Below are positions 1 to 10,821 of a stretch of 64,000 nt of DNA, piece after piece. The stretch is taken from contig NC_079878.1 in assembly GCF_029227915.1 (NCBI RefSeq), positions 806,001-870,000 of the forward strand. Direction: 5' to 3'. The stretch is from Hydractinia symbiolongicarpus. Its lineage: Eukaryota; Cnidaria; Hydrozoa; Anthoathecata; Hydractiniidae. The notes beneath the pieces are model-generated. The model was not told the origin of the DNA and made no database searches. It saw nothing but the letters and a program-made list of their open reading frames with translations. Both the position numbers and the translations under genes were made by a program. Numbering within the stretch: position 1 is the first letter of the stretch; every line of letters starts with the position of its first letter.

Positions 1-1784
1 TAAGTCCGGGATTGTAGTCGCTAACCTGTGGAAAGTCAACAGGAGCCATTACCATCAATATAAAGATAATATAGAGCCCTTTCTCCCGCGATTGTTAATT
101 TTAGAAATTTTTCTAACCTCCTGCGCTAAACATAGCCTACCTTGTCATTTATTAATTTGAAGTGTTTAATTCGTTTAAATATCCAGTCAATTTACTTATT
201 TTTTTAATCCATTCGATTAATTAGCACATTGAAATAAAAAAAAGTCTGAAGAAATGAATTAACCACATCACTACGTCCTAAATGAGCAATAAATGCTTTT
301 CTCAAAATACCAATATTTCCTATTTTCTAACCATTAACTATTCTAAACCTCAGTTGTTAATTTTCAATATATTTCACAGCGCCCGCTTGCCCGCCCACCC
401 CACCCAATTCCCTTTTACTGGGTAAGCAAAACACCCCGTGGAAAAAAATTGTGGAACAACGGCTTATTGGTATATAAGGAGCAGAACTACCTAAAAACAA
501 AAAACTAGGACATCTCCTTGCAGATGGCAGCTTTGGTTTTTAAAAACATAGCAGAAAAATCGTTTTCAAGAAATCTAGAATTTAAATTCGCGAAATTGCA
601 AGGTATTTACACGAGCATTGATTGTTCGTATACGGTTCCAAATAATTTTCTTTAGTTAGTCAAGAAGATTTCTGCAGCTACTAAAAAGTTCCTTATGATT
701 CTAAAACTCATACGAAATTCCAAATTTTCAAGTAGCTTACCGCTCTTTAAAAAACCCAACCATTCTCAAGATTTTAAATTGCCGAAAAATAATTTCTTTA
801 TATAAAGTGTAGACAATTAGGTCCAACCTTCACAACCTTGTTCCCAGGGTCTTGTGGCCCCTGAGCCGTTACTACGGATTGGACTCTAACAACAAGGCAA
901 AATGGACTTGAAACGAGGTTGGTACATGCATACATGCATACACTTGCTTTTTAAATTCCAGTGTTTTAATACAGTATTCCAAGAGTTATAAAAAATTCTT
1001 AAAAAAACTATCATATCAACTCAAATGTACCTTTCTGAAATATCGATAAATAAATAACATAAAATATTGCACATGCAGCTGCTATTTCTGACGTAAAAAA
1101 TGCAAATATAAGAAATTCAACCTTTTTAACTTATCACTTTTTATGGGCCAAGTTTTTCCATATTACATTACCTAGAAGTTTCCGGAGGTTTCCAAAAGTC
1201 TTCAGGAGTAGTGGCTATTCTGTATTGAAATTTTTTATTTTTTTTGCTCTGAAGTGAGGAAATTACTTGTTAATAACGAAAAAAATGTCAGAATTAGGAA
1301 AAGATCAGAAAAAAATCAGAAAAATCAGAAAATGAAAAAATAATAAAGGAGACGAGATATAAAAATAACTTACCGCGAACAGCTAGAAGACCAAAAGAAA
1401 AAATGCGTGACAAAAATTTTCACATGTTTCATATAATAAGCCTTTTTTTTAGCAATCCGATTTAATAAGTTTTAAAAGGAATTGCTCTAACGGTATATAT
1501 AGCTGTTTTAAGAGTTTTAAATTAGGAAATATAAAATAAAACCAGCTGATCCTCTATGAGTATTTTCAACTACAGCATGTCGCCGCACTTGCACATGCCA
1601 AGCAAAGTAAAAAAAATGGCGCATATGATTAAAAAAATTCTCTTTATATCCTTTTTATACTTCATTTTCTTATCTCATTAAAGAAAAAGGTTTTGTAATT
1701 TTTTTATTTATTTTTTTCGCGCAAAAAAAGTACTACGAATTTATCATTCTTCCGTAATTTTAAGCCAATTGTCTTCACTTATAC
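1..1784. other. Intergenic, repeat-bearing, no gene seen
   Basis: AT-rich DNA with stop codons in all frames and no exon-like stretch that I could join across splice sites. It contains one foldback repeat (listed separately) and several A/T homopolymer runs. I see no RNA gene. Confidence 0.5.
833..922. repeat. Foldback MITE, CAACCTCGT family
   Basis: A roughly 90-bp near-palindrome. It opens with CAACCTTGTTCCCAGGG and closes with an imperfect inverse ending GAAACGAGGTTGG. Similar units occur at about 5452-5553, 8357-8441, 15289-15410 and 43769-43930, with loose ends near 22829, 23357, 37876 and 55197. The unit has no coding capacity, so I infer a non-autonomous DNA transposon family. Confidence 0.65.
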
Positions 1785-2050
1785 TGCGTTTACACTGGAG
1801 CAAATTCTTCTATTTTCATTAGTCATGTTACTAAAAATAGAAAATTTTCCGAATAGTGTTTACACCCATTTTTTAAAAAAATTGTTCGTTTTTTGGGTGA
1901 AATTCTGATGGAAAGGGTAAATTCGAAAAGGAAATCTAACCTGGAGAAGGTTTTACTTCGTGTAAACACAACGGTATTTTTAGAAAATCATATTACGCAT
2001 GACCAGTAAGCGAAAAAATTTAATGGCTTTCTATGATTAATGTAAACGCA
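1785..2050. mobile_element. MITE with TGCGTTTAC ... GTAAACGCA ends
   Basis: About 266 bp bounded by the inverted termini TGCGTTTAC (left) and GTAAACGCA (right). Further copies of GTGTTTACAC / GTGTAAACAC-type motifs lie inside. It has no ORF. I infer a short non-autonomous DNA transposon; I could not establish a target-site duplication. Confidence 0.5.
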
Positions 2051-4260
2051 TGAAAATACGGCAACGCAAATCTTTGAGTCAATAATCTTTAATCTTTAAT
2101 TTTAGCGTCTTTGTACGAAAACGAAACGAAACGAAATTTTAATCAAATTATGTATAATTTGACGGCATGCATTGGTAATTGCTGAAAAAACGGTAACGCA
2201 ATGTGCATGAGTGTAGAAGGCTTTAAATAACGTCGCAAAATAACTGCGCAAATAAATTATTTGTGTATCGCAACACCGTAACTCCAAGTGTTGCAGACGT
2301 TAATAGAATTTACGAGCCCCACATCTTAATCTTCTAATGTTTAATAGAGAAAATACCATATAGAATTTTTTCTGCGATTCTTTTTTTTTCTTTTTTCTTC
2401 TTTTTCTTTTTTCTTCATTTCCTTCATTTTTCTCTATAAGTCCTAAAATATTTTAATATCCACAGCACGCAAAAAAGATAAGCTCTGTTTGTATACGAAA
2501 TCCATTGTCTGTAATAGTAACACTAAGGGAAAAGAATTTTCTTACTTCAAATAAAGATACACTTTTGTAAATGTGATAACTTATAAAAAACAAATCCTAC
2601 TTTTGTTCTTCTAAAACTTCAAGTTTCAAGCTTTACCACTTCTGCTTTCCAACTCAATATATTATCAACTCTAAATCTAAAACAAATGTAAAAAACATTA
2701 AAAAAAGTTTCAAAAATAATATACTGAAATTCTCAACGCCGCGTTTCATATATTGATTAAGTAAGACTGACCCATTTAGGAAAGTCGATGCATTAAAAAA
2801 ACGTTTTAAAACAGAACAGAATAATATTGACTATTATGTGGAAAAACAAAAGATAAATTTAACCGAAGATAATTTTATTATTTCAACGCAATGGGGAATA
2901 TGTGACAGATTTTAATCGTCAAGTGAATAGTTTTTTAAAAAATTTTTCTTAAACGACCAGATGTCATCACTTTAGTTTGATGAAATTTTACTTTTCTTTA
3001 ACAAAAAGCTCCTTTTTAATTTCTTTATATACAAATCACTAAAAATAGATTAGCTAATAATTTACCATCCCAGTTGGTTCTACTAGAAAGAACCAACCAA
3101 ACTCTATTTCTCTATCCTCTAAGGTTGATTGTTTGTTATAAAAATCTATCAGTATACGTAGTTTAAATCATGTATATCTAACATATCTTGCGATCTTAGT
3201 ACGATCTGACAGCGTTTAATGAAAAAGTGAAAAATTGCTTTTCACAAAACATCCTGGAAATGAACTCGTTTGCTTACATCAAGGTTACCAAATAAAACTA
3301 TTTATAATTTAATTGTACATTCATTTAATTTAATTTTTATTTGTTCACTGTTTAGTATGTGCAAATATTTAAAACTTAGTCTTAACAGTGTCTTAGCAAC
3401 TACAGTTCTACCACCAAGTAATGGCGAGTGTCTTACGTAAGAGCTGATGTAAAGTTTTGTTTCGTTTTTGCTACCATTTTATAAATATTCGCAGTTCACT
3501 GGAATGTCTTCACACATTGAAAGTGTACATTGCATGTCCAAAAACACTTTTTTTATTCCGGTTTTCTTTGAGATTAAAATTGCGTCGCACCTCAACCAGC
3601 TTTTGGATTCTAAATTCCTTTTGTAAACTGACAGACAAGCAAGAGTCTTTTCCGAGCCAAGTTTGACTCTATGGTAAAGGATGGAGAAGATTTTTGAGCT
3701 CGTGAAACAAGATGGTGAAATAGAGAGAATGATGTTATTCTGACCTAAACAAAAAGCAAAGAAAACCCGCGGAAATCATATGTAAAAGAAATTGACATGT
3801 ATCCTGTAATTCAATAAAGAAATCTGGCGCAAAACTATAAACAAACTTTGACAAATGCGTCAGTTTGAACTGAAACATGTAACACTAATTAACAGAAACA
3901 CGCAAAACACACGCTTTTTTAATAAGAAACAGAAACCTGTTTTGGGAACACCAAAAATATAAGAAACAAGGTCTTAATATGTCATCTTATCACACACGAA
4001 GTTTGTGAGCTTACCGAATTTAGGCTTGTCAAATTTTAAAATGCCCCTTGTTTGCTTTGTTCTTATGTTAAAATATCATATGGGATTGTTTTAAAAATTG
4101 TGACCAACAATCCCTCGCCACTTGATCAACTACATTACCCCCTCTGAGTTGACATCGTCATTTGGAAAGAAACCCATTAAGTCTATTTTAAGTGAACTTT
4201 GGAACAAAAATCCAAAAATAACAACACGGGAAGGATTTTCACACGCTGCTGATTCAGTTA

Positions 4261-4297
4261 ACACATTAGGTGTAAACAACGTTTACACCTAATGTGT
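4261..4297. repeat. Perfect 17-bp hairpin
   Basis: The left arm ACACATTAGGTGTAAAC is followed by AAC and then the exact reverse complement of the arm. There is no T-run after it and no gene next to it, so a role as a terminator is not supported. It may be the core of a degraded foldback element. Confidence 0.8.
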
Positions 4298-5451
4298 ACA
4301 CTGATCTAATTAATTCAACTTTCTTAATTAGAAAATCAAAAGTTGTGTCACCTTTCACTCCTCTTCACTGTCAGCGCCAACTTTACCCTTAACTCCCCTC
4401 TCCCTGTAACAGTTGAATCATTTGTGAACAACCTCTTGTACATGACACAGTTTTAAAGTTTTTTCAGCAACAAAAACACTCCCTTTTCTATTATGAACCT
4501 ATACGTTTTCCATAACTAAGAATAAAAGGAGGCTTTGAAGTTTTTGTGTAGAACAAAATGAGAACAAATAAGGGTAAAAAAAGGCTCGAAAATAAGAACA
4601 ACCAGCCTTAGGTTTAATTTTACTGGTTCTGATAAAAAACGTATACATTACCGTTTAGATATACGAAATGATGTTCAGACACAATTCGCAGAGACTTGGT
4701 GAAGCATAGAACTTGTGATTTTCAAAATAATTTTGTCACATCAGCTACCCATTAATTATGATTTTGATTTTCACATGGATAATCCCGTATTAATCAATAA
4801 CGCAAGCTGTGTTAATCACAAAGTCATAAGCAGATAACCATTTTAATTCGTTGAATACAAAGATTACCTACTTGTTCAGCCTTAAACTGTTCCTATTTTA
4901 TCCCTGAGTTTTTAGTATTTAAACCCATTTTAAAGTACATTAAAATATTTTAGCGACATGAAATTTAAGAAGTTAGGCCACGGATTTCGTCAAATTGCAA
5001 CAACTGATTCTGGAAAAGTTCCGCCTTTAAAGATATATTTCCACGTTTGTTGTATTGTTCGGTAAAGTCTGCAGTTTCATGCGTTCTGTGGATTACATCA
5101 GCCACTGCCCAACATGTAAAGGTCACATGGTCGTGTAAATATTTCAATCTTAAACCCCTCTACCCCAATGTACCATTTAGTTAAAAAGAGAAAATCAATA
5201 AAATGCTAAGCTTTCTATTACACTTTCTATGAAAAATATACTTAATTAGAAATCCACCAATGAATAAGCGAACCCTTCAGCCAATACATCACAATATAAC
5301 TATCAAAACTGATAAAAACTGTATCTGATTTGGACATAGTATAGTAGTGAGTCAACCTCGTCCCCAAGGGCAACGAGGTTGACCACATTTAACATCAACT
5401 TGACCAAAGTTGTTTTTAGTTATTTTTTAGTTTTTTTTCACATTATACCAA

Positions 5452-5553
5452 ACAACCGCGTACCCAGACTCTTGTGGACCCTGAGCTGTTATGACGGAGT
5501 TTTTCCCTGCTATCAACTTATCAATAAGGCAAAATGCCTTGGGAACAAAGTTG
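5452..5553. repeat. Foldback MITE, CAACCTCGT family
   Basis: A second unit of the family at 833-922. It shares the internal sequence CTTGTGG.CCCTGAGC.GTTA and a closing arm TGCCTTGGGAACAAAGTTG. A 31-bp mini-palindrome of the bare ends (TCAACCTCGTCCCC ... AACGAGGTTGA) lies at 5352-5382, as if a further copy had collapsed to its tips. Confidence 0.6.
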
Positions 5554-6452
5554 TATACGGAATGCAACGTGTCTTTTCCTCGTCATCATTCTTGAAGGCA
5601 TCGCGTGTTTTCGATATGACATTGATTTGGAATGATCAATCATTTTAAGCTCAGCAAACTTAAAAAGCGTTACCAAGTAATTAAATTTAAAAAAATTTAA
5701 GATAGTCGACTGAAAGCTATTTTTACGAATCGTAATCAACTCAAATATTTTTTCATTCCTTTCAATAATAATGGCCTGGTTAAAAGCATCAGAGACCAAC
5801 CTTATTCCCAGGACTAAACTTCCTTATTTGGGGAACACCAAGGCGAAACTAGTGGCTGTGCCTTGGAGACTATGCATATTTTTTGAAGAGTTAGCAGCGA
5901 GTAATTTCAGGGATGCGATAAAAATAAGATGGTACCATAATGAAGCAAATAAGAACCTGTATGATTGTGGTACAGTGTAATTTACTCTTCTTTAATTTCG
6001 TTTGAGCTTTAATTAATGTTCAAAAACGGTGCTGTGCACAGTTTTGTAGAGCTCTGTACATCAAAACTATTGATAGAGCCCAGCCGGCACACCAACGTCG
6101 CAGAGATGTCGTAGCGACGTCGAGTTTAACGTCGGTGCGACGTCCGCTCACTGTCAGAATGGAAAGTCGCGCAGACGTCGGACTTCGACGTCTGTACGAC
6201 GTCAGAGCACAACGTCCTATCGACGTCGTTCCTACGTTGTAAAGACGTCCGCCGACCTTTTACAAACGTATAGCTGCGAAGTTAAACGACGTTACATTAA
6301 CTTAGCTGCGATGTTAACAGACGTAACAAAAAGAGAGGCTCTTTAAAACAAAAAGTGATTATTAAAATTATTTTCTTTTATAATCCACTAGCATTCACAT
6401 TCGTTAAATTACACTAGTATCAGAAGACACTTGATAACTCCTATTTATTTAC

Positions 6453-6765
6453 AACAAGACGTATGATATACGCAAACAACCTCGCCAAAAAAGTGTATAA
6501 AAAGCTGAAGTTAGACACGACATATTTTGCTATTCGGATAGGCAATAATATTGATAGAAAATTTCTCGAAATTTCAATTTTCGTTAGGTCAGTCTGTAAA
6601 CACGTCCTCGCGGGCGAGATAGTAAAAAAAAAAAAAAAAAGTAAAAATAGTTACCAAGATGAGATTCGAACACACGACTACTCCCGTGTCGGTGCTCAGA
6701 GAGGCAAAAATTTCCATTCTTGTAGGACACATTTGCGTTTTAATACAAGCTCACGAGCTTGTAAT
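6453..6765 (-). repeat. tRNA-like SINE, copy B (nested)
   Basis: This closely matches the inverse of 33541-33811 across most of its length. It carries a B-box-like block (minus strand GTGTTCGAATCTC) and a short palindromic head containing ACAAGCTCGTGAGCTTGT. It has an A-run and about 50 extra bases relative to the other copy. The 123-codon open frame that crosses it is a by-product of the repeat. Confidence 0.55.
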
Positions 6766-7663
6766 AACTTTATGTTCCCAAGCATAAACCATTTTCATCA
6801 CCACTGCATTTTTCACGTGTGTCTTCAGGATTGAAACGATTGTTCATCAACATTTTTTCTGTTTGCTATAGAAAGAAAGTAAAGGTATTAAAATATGATC
6901 TAACTAGTGATATAAATTGCAGTCATATAGCGAAGATACACGCTTTTTATATAAGAACATTTCTCAGAAATGACAAGATGTGTAATTGTAAAGCTAGATG
7001 TTCAAAGAAATATATATTAACAGATTGTACATTTTTCAATTGATGTGCCTAGATACAATGTTAGTTATAAAGTAACTAGAATTACTTACTGTTTCTTCTT
7101 CTTAAAACGGCAATCATTTTGTCGCTTTTCTCTTTTCTTCTATATTTTCGTAAAAACAGAATCCACAATACTTTACCAACAACAAATGCTTGAAATTAAC
7201 ACACAACGATTTTAGCGCGAAAGAAATGGACACATATATCACGTCGTTTGGACAAATAAATTTCAAAACGTTTGCAACTTCAACTTTCTTTAGTAAAGAG
7301 AAAAACGTTGTGTGTATTTTTAAATTCGAAGCGATTCTTTTCCGTTCGGATACTTCCTCGTTCGAAAGTACGATGTTTTAACAAATTAAATTGCACAATT
7401 TTTATCACATGATTTGGTCACATCTATTATAAATTTGAACTGGAAACTTTTGCGCTTTCTCTCTTAAGAATAAAATTATAATAAAAACGTATCCCTCGTA
7501 CAATCTCCAAAAGTCAGTAAGTTATTGCATTTGTAAAAACCGTTTTTTATGTTTCTAAGAAAATTTTAAGAATAATTTTTCCCTGAAAGATTTATCGAAT
7601 CTTACGAGATGCGACGTTGGTACAACGTCGTGTCGAAGTACAAATCCGACGTCTGATAACCTA

Positions 7664-7810
7664 ACGTTGGATCGACGTCGGTTTATGGTCGATATGCGAC
7701 GTCGGAAATCCTGACGTTGGATCGACGTCGGTTTATGGTTGATATGCGACGTCGGAAATCCTGACGTTGGATCGACGTCGGTTTATGGTCGAAATACGGC
7801 GTCAGAAATT
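7664..7810. repeat. Three tandem 50-bp units in the right arm
   Basis: The unit begins ACGTTGGATCGACGTCGG and contains TTTATGGTCGATATGCGAC. The first two copies differ at one visible position; the third is diverged at its 3' end. The array is part of the GACGTC element arm. Confidence 0.85.
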
Positions 7811-7904
7811 ACGACATCGAAGCGACGTTGTAACAACGTAGCCGACGTCGCGACGTAGCAGCGACTAGCAACAGACGTCTGTACGACGTCGTGCGCCTGC
7901 TGGG

Positions 7905-9696
7905 AGTGACCGCGACCTGATAATAATAAGATCAATCTCTATACGCTATTTGTGTCTCCAGACCCATTGAGTCATAGAGAACGCTCCTTATATTTCCTAA
8001 CATAGCAACTTCATAAGGTTCTATTACATTTTTTTTCAGGGGTATAACTGACCCTGCACCCTCGTGCGGGATAAAGTAAAGTTAAAAGCGCGCGAATGCC
8101 ACCCCTGGATTGTTGGTCGACCAAAGTCAACAACAGATTTCTCATTTCCAGAGCTAGTATCTGAAAGCAACAGTTTTCTTGTTTACTTTTAAATTTCTTT
8201 TTGTGTTTTTATTTATTCTACAGTTAAAAAAAATTATTTAATATTTATTTTATTTTAAATTTAAATTTAAAATTAAAATTGTTTTAGCTATTTGTCTTTT
8301 TTTTCAAAAAAAAAGAAGTGTTGCTAGTTTCCTAAAAGACTGGAAAAAGGTAATCCCAACCTCGTTCTTAGGGGATTTCGCCTTGTTAGTGAAGTTGATA
8401 ACTCCGTTATAAGGGGCAACAAGATCCTGGGGGCGAGGTTGTTATCATCCCTTTCAACTAATTTGTTTTGTCTAGACACAAAATCTAGCCCAATCTTGTC
8501 TAGCGTGTATCAACAAATAAACTTCTACGAGATTTACAGATTATGTTTTTTTCTACTATTATATGACAATTTTTATGGTCATTTTATTAGAAACGTGCTT
8601 TTGTAAAAAATTAAAGAAATTTCAAAAAACACAAGATACTAACGAAAGCCATGTAAGTAAAGATTCGATAGTGTACGATGAGTTTTTGGGCAGGTGTAAA
8701 ATACGAGATATTGTATTTACTCCTGTCAGTCAATTACGTTGGCGATATTGATATTATAGCCGGAATTATGTTAATTTTAATCAATCAAATTTTTCTATGC
8801 TTCTACTTCTTTTTAAAAAAGTAACAACCAAGGCCTGCCCTTTTGCAACAGTATTCAACCATATCTTTTTGTTTAAATTCAATCTCTTGGAAAGAAAGGT
8901 GTATGATATATGCAAATTTAATATTTTTAGGTTTAAAAACTTATTTATTTAAATATACTCCTTTAAAAACCATTCAGTCTTTTCAAACTATCAAGCCTTT
9001 CAAAAACGAATCAATTCTTTAAGCTATTCGATCATTGTAAAACAATTTAATGCTTCAAAAAACTATGTGCGGGCGAGCGCGATTTTATGTTATCCACCGT
9101 GATGGTGTGATGTATCAAAGATGGCGTCTAATATAATAATAAAACCAGTTGCATAAGCTTCTTGTATAAGCTGGTAAAGTTTCTTCGAAATGAAGAAGGT
9201 TCCATGGAATTTGAAAATTAGAAGTAACAGCAACGTTACAGCAACGTTTATCAAGTAGAATCTTCAATCACCTTAATTAGAAATGAAAGGCTGAGAAGAA
9301 TTGCACCTTACAACATGGGCAGCATAAATAACACAAATTATGCTAAAAAATCTGTTTCTAGTTCAAGAAAGTAAATATGCGAAACCCAATGAGTTTGCTT
9401 CACTTTCGTCTCAGAGGCCTGCTCTAGCCTTTGCAGTTGAACTACTTATACCGTGTGTGGTACTGATCCAGTCTTCTTTCAACCAGCTATTTAAAGTTTT
9501 GATGCTAATGCATGTTAGTTTTCAGAATCCAATTCCAATCAAGCTTTAACTAAGGAAAGAATATTTTATATTTCTGATATTTTTTGGGGTAAAATTCTTT
9601 AGGTTAGGGCTCATTCGAGGGGAAGCAATCTTATATTCTTTTTCTTCTTTTGACTGTAATTTTCTGTACTCTTAAAAAAGAGGTATTAATGGATTT
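7905..9696. other. Intergenic, no gene seen
   Basis: It contains one CAACCTCGT-type foldback at 8357-8441 and AT-rich DNA. The small open frames at 8563-8751 and 9340-9549 show no recognisable domain or splice context. Confidence 0.45.
8357..8441. repeat. Foldback MITE, CAACCTCGT family
   Basis: It begins CAACCTCGTTCTTAGGGG and ends with the imperfect inverse GATCCTGGGGGCGAGGTTG. The inner arms are CGCCTTGTTAGTGAAGTTGA and an inverse-like ACTCCGTTATAAGG. It has no coding content. Confidence 0.65.
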
Positions 9697-10166
9697 TCAG
9701 TTGTTGATCCATGAATTGTCAATTCCTTCGTCGCTCATATCAGCAAAACGCTGTAAGTGTTGAAGATCATTGTCACTGACTCTTCAAATAGTCGTCAATC
9801 TTTACACGTCCAGCTTTTTTCATTTTTTTGTCCCAACTGAACCCAAGGCCTCTGAGCTTCTTCAACACGTCACCTGAAACAAGTTTCGGACAGCCCTGTC
9901 TTTTATCAGCATGAATAGATACTTATAATATGGTACAGATTGTTGCATTTCTTGATTCTCTAATCTTTCAAAAAATCTAAAACAAGTGTAAGTTGTAATC
10001 GATTTTCTTCAGATATTCTTAGGTGAGGAGTTGACATAGGGTTAAAAAAATTCAAGATTTGCTCGGTATGAAGTGTTTGCGAAATAATTTCTTCATCATC
10101 AAAACTAATTCTTTGAACCCATTCTAACACATCACGTAGGGTCTTTTGTAAATTAGAGCCAATTTG
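9697..10166 (-). pseudogene. Broken coding stretch of unknown family
   Basis: On the minus strand an open stretch of about 90 codons runs from near 10166 down to about 9880 (it includes LRDVLEWVQRISFDDEEI). It continues after a one-base frame change (GDVLKKLRGLGFSWDKK) and after a second change (ADMSDEGIDNSWINN, stop at 9697-9699). The amino-acid composition looks like real protein, and each break is a single base. An acceptor-like TTGTTTCAG lies near 9870, so an intron could explain the first break instead. I do not recognise the family. It lies directly downstream, on the same strand, of a reverse-transcriptase-like fragment, so it may be part of the same dead retroelement. Confidence 0.4.
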
Positions 10167-10297
10167 TCAGCCATTTTTAATTTTTTTTACCTTTTAAAGG
10201 CCCATAAAGGAGGAAAGTAGGATCTAACGCTATCCCCAAGAAGTTTAAAGAGTTTAAGGGGGCTACAAAAGTGGCTGTTGATTTTTGACTTCGGTGA

Positions 10298-10821
10298 CTA
10301 TTTTGGCCTAGCTAGCAAGCTATTTTCTTCTAAATATTGCACAGAAACACACCAAATTATTTCATACAAAGCCAAACCTTTAAAATCTTTTCCGTATATA
10401 TAGTATATTCCGTATACATAGGAAGATATTCCTTGTGTCACGCTTGATAGTTTCTGTTGAATCTCGTTTGAGGCGTGCGTATGGACCGTTGTTAATGTGG
10501 TCATAACATTTATCAAGGTAATCATTTTTGTCTTAAATGACCGTCGTTTGACCTTTATCAGCTGGATATCTTTATCCTTTCTTAATTTAGACAGTGTGAT
10601 GCGTTCCTGTTTCGTCATGTTGTTTTTTGGCACTTTTGCATTTTGTAAAGGCAGACAGTGTCTGCTTCTTCCTTTGACAATAATTTAATTGCCTGTTCTG
10701 CACTCGCAACAATTTCTTTAGTTGGTAAACTTGTTGGAGTTAGACAATAATTCATTCCTTTTAATAGAACACTGCTCTCTTTCTCCGAAAGCTCTTTGGA
10801 AGAGAAGTTCATGAAGCTCAT
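10298..10821 (-). pseudogene. Reverse-transcriptase-like (Penelope-type?) N-terminal fragment
   Basis: Two overlapping minus-strand frames (10615-10821 and 10298-10633) read in order as SSKELSEKESSVLLKGMNYC ... PTKEIVASAEQAIKLL and then MTKQERITLSKLRKDKDIQL. This order (a lone-start region with LxKGLNF-like, a PTxExxAxxE helix, then a K-rich LSxLRxDxxIxxxxAxKG-like block) resembles the region just before the reverse-transcriptase domain of Penelope-like or related retroelements in marine animals. The catalytic YxDD region is absent and the C-terminal half degenerates. The family assignment is from memory of the pattern only and is tentative. Confidence 0.4.

Larger units (their letters stand above)
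2051..6078. other. Intergenic, no gene seen
   Basis: AT-rich sequence with a polypyrimidine tract at about 2370-2430, a perfect hairpin at 4261-4297 and CAACCTCGT-type foldbacks at 5352-5382 and 5452-5553. The short open frames here either lie on these repeats or have no recognisable protein features, so none is annotated. Confidence 0.5.
6079..7904. mobile_element. DNA transposon-like element with GACGTC-rich inverted arms
   Basis: The ends are CCCAGCCGGCACAC on the left and the inverse of CCCAGCAGGCGCAC on the right. Both arms are packed with GACGTCG and CAACGTCG motifs. The right arm has three tandem 50-bp units starting at 7664. The 1.4-kb interior has no transposase-like ORF and contains a tRNA-like SINE at about 6453-6765. 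I saw no clear target-site duplication. It is best read as a non-autonomous element with a nested SINE. Confidence 0.65.

Noticed and set aside
3457-3666. Open stretch on both strands that might be an exon
   Set aside because: The minus frame is open for about 50 codons with protein-like composition, but no splice sites or neighbours join to it and I recognise no family.
6463-6834. 123-codon ORF
   Set aside because: It crosses the tRNA-like SINE and an A-run. The other SINE copy gives a similar frame on its opposite strand, so it is a repeat by-product.
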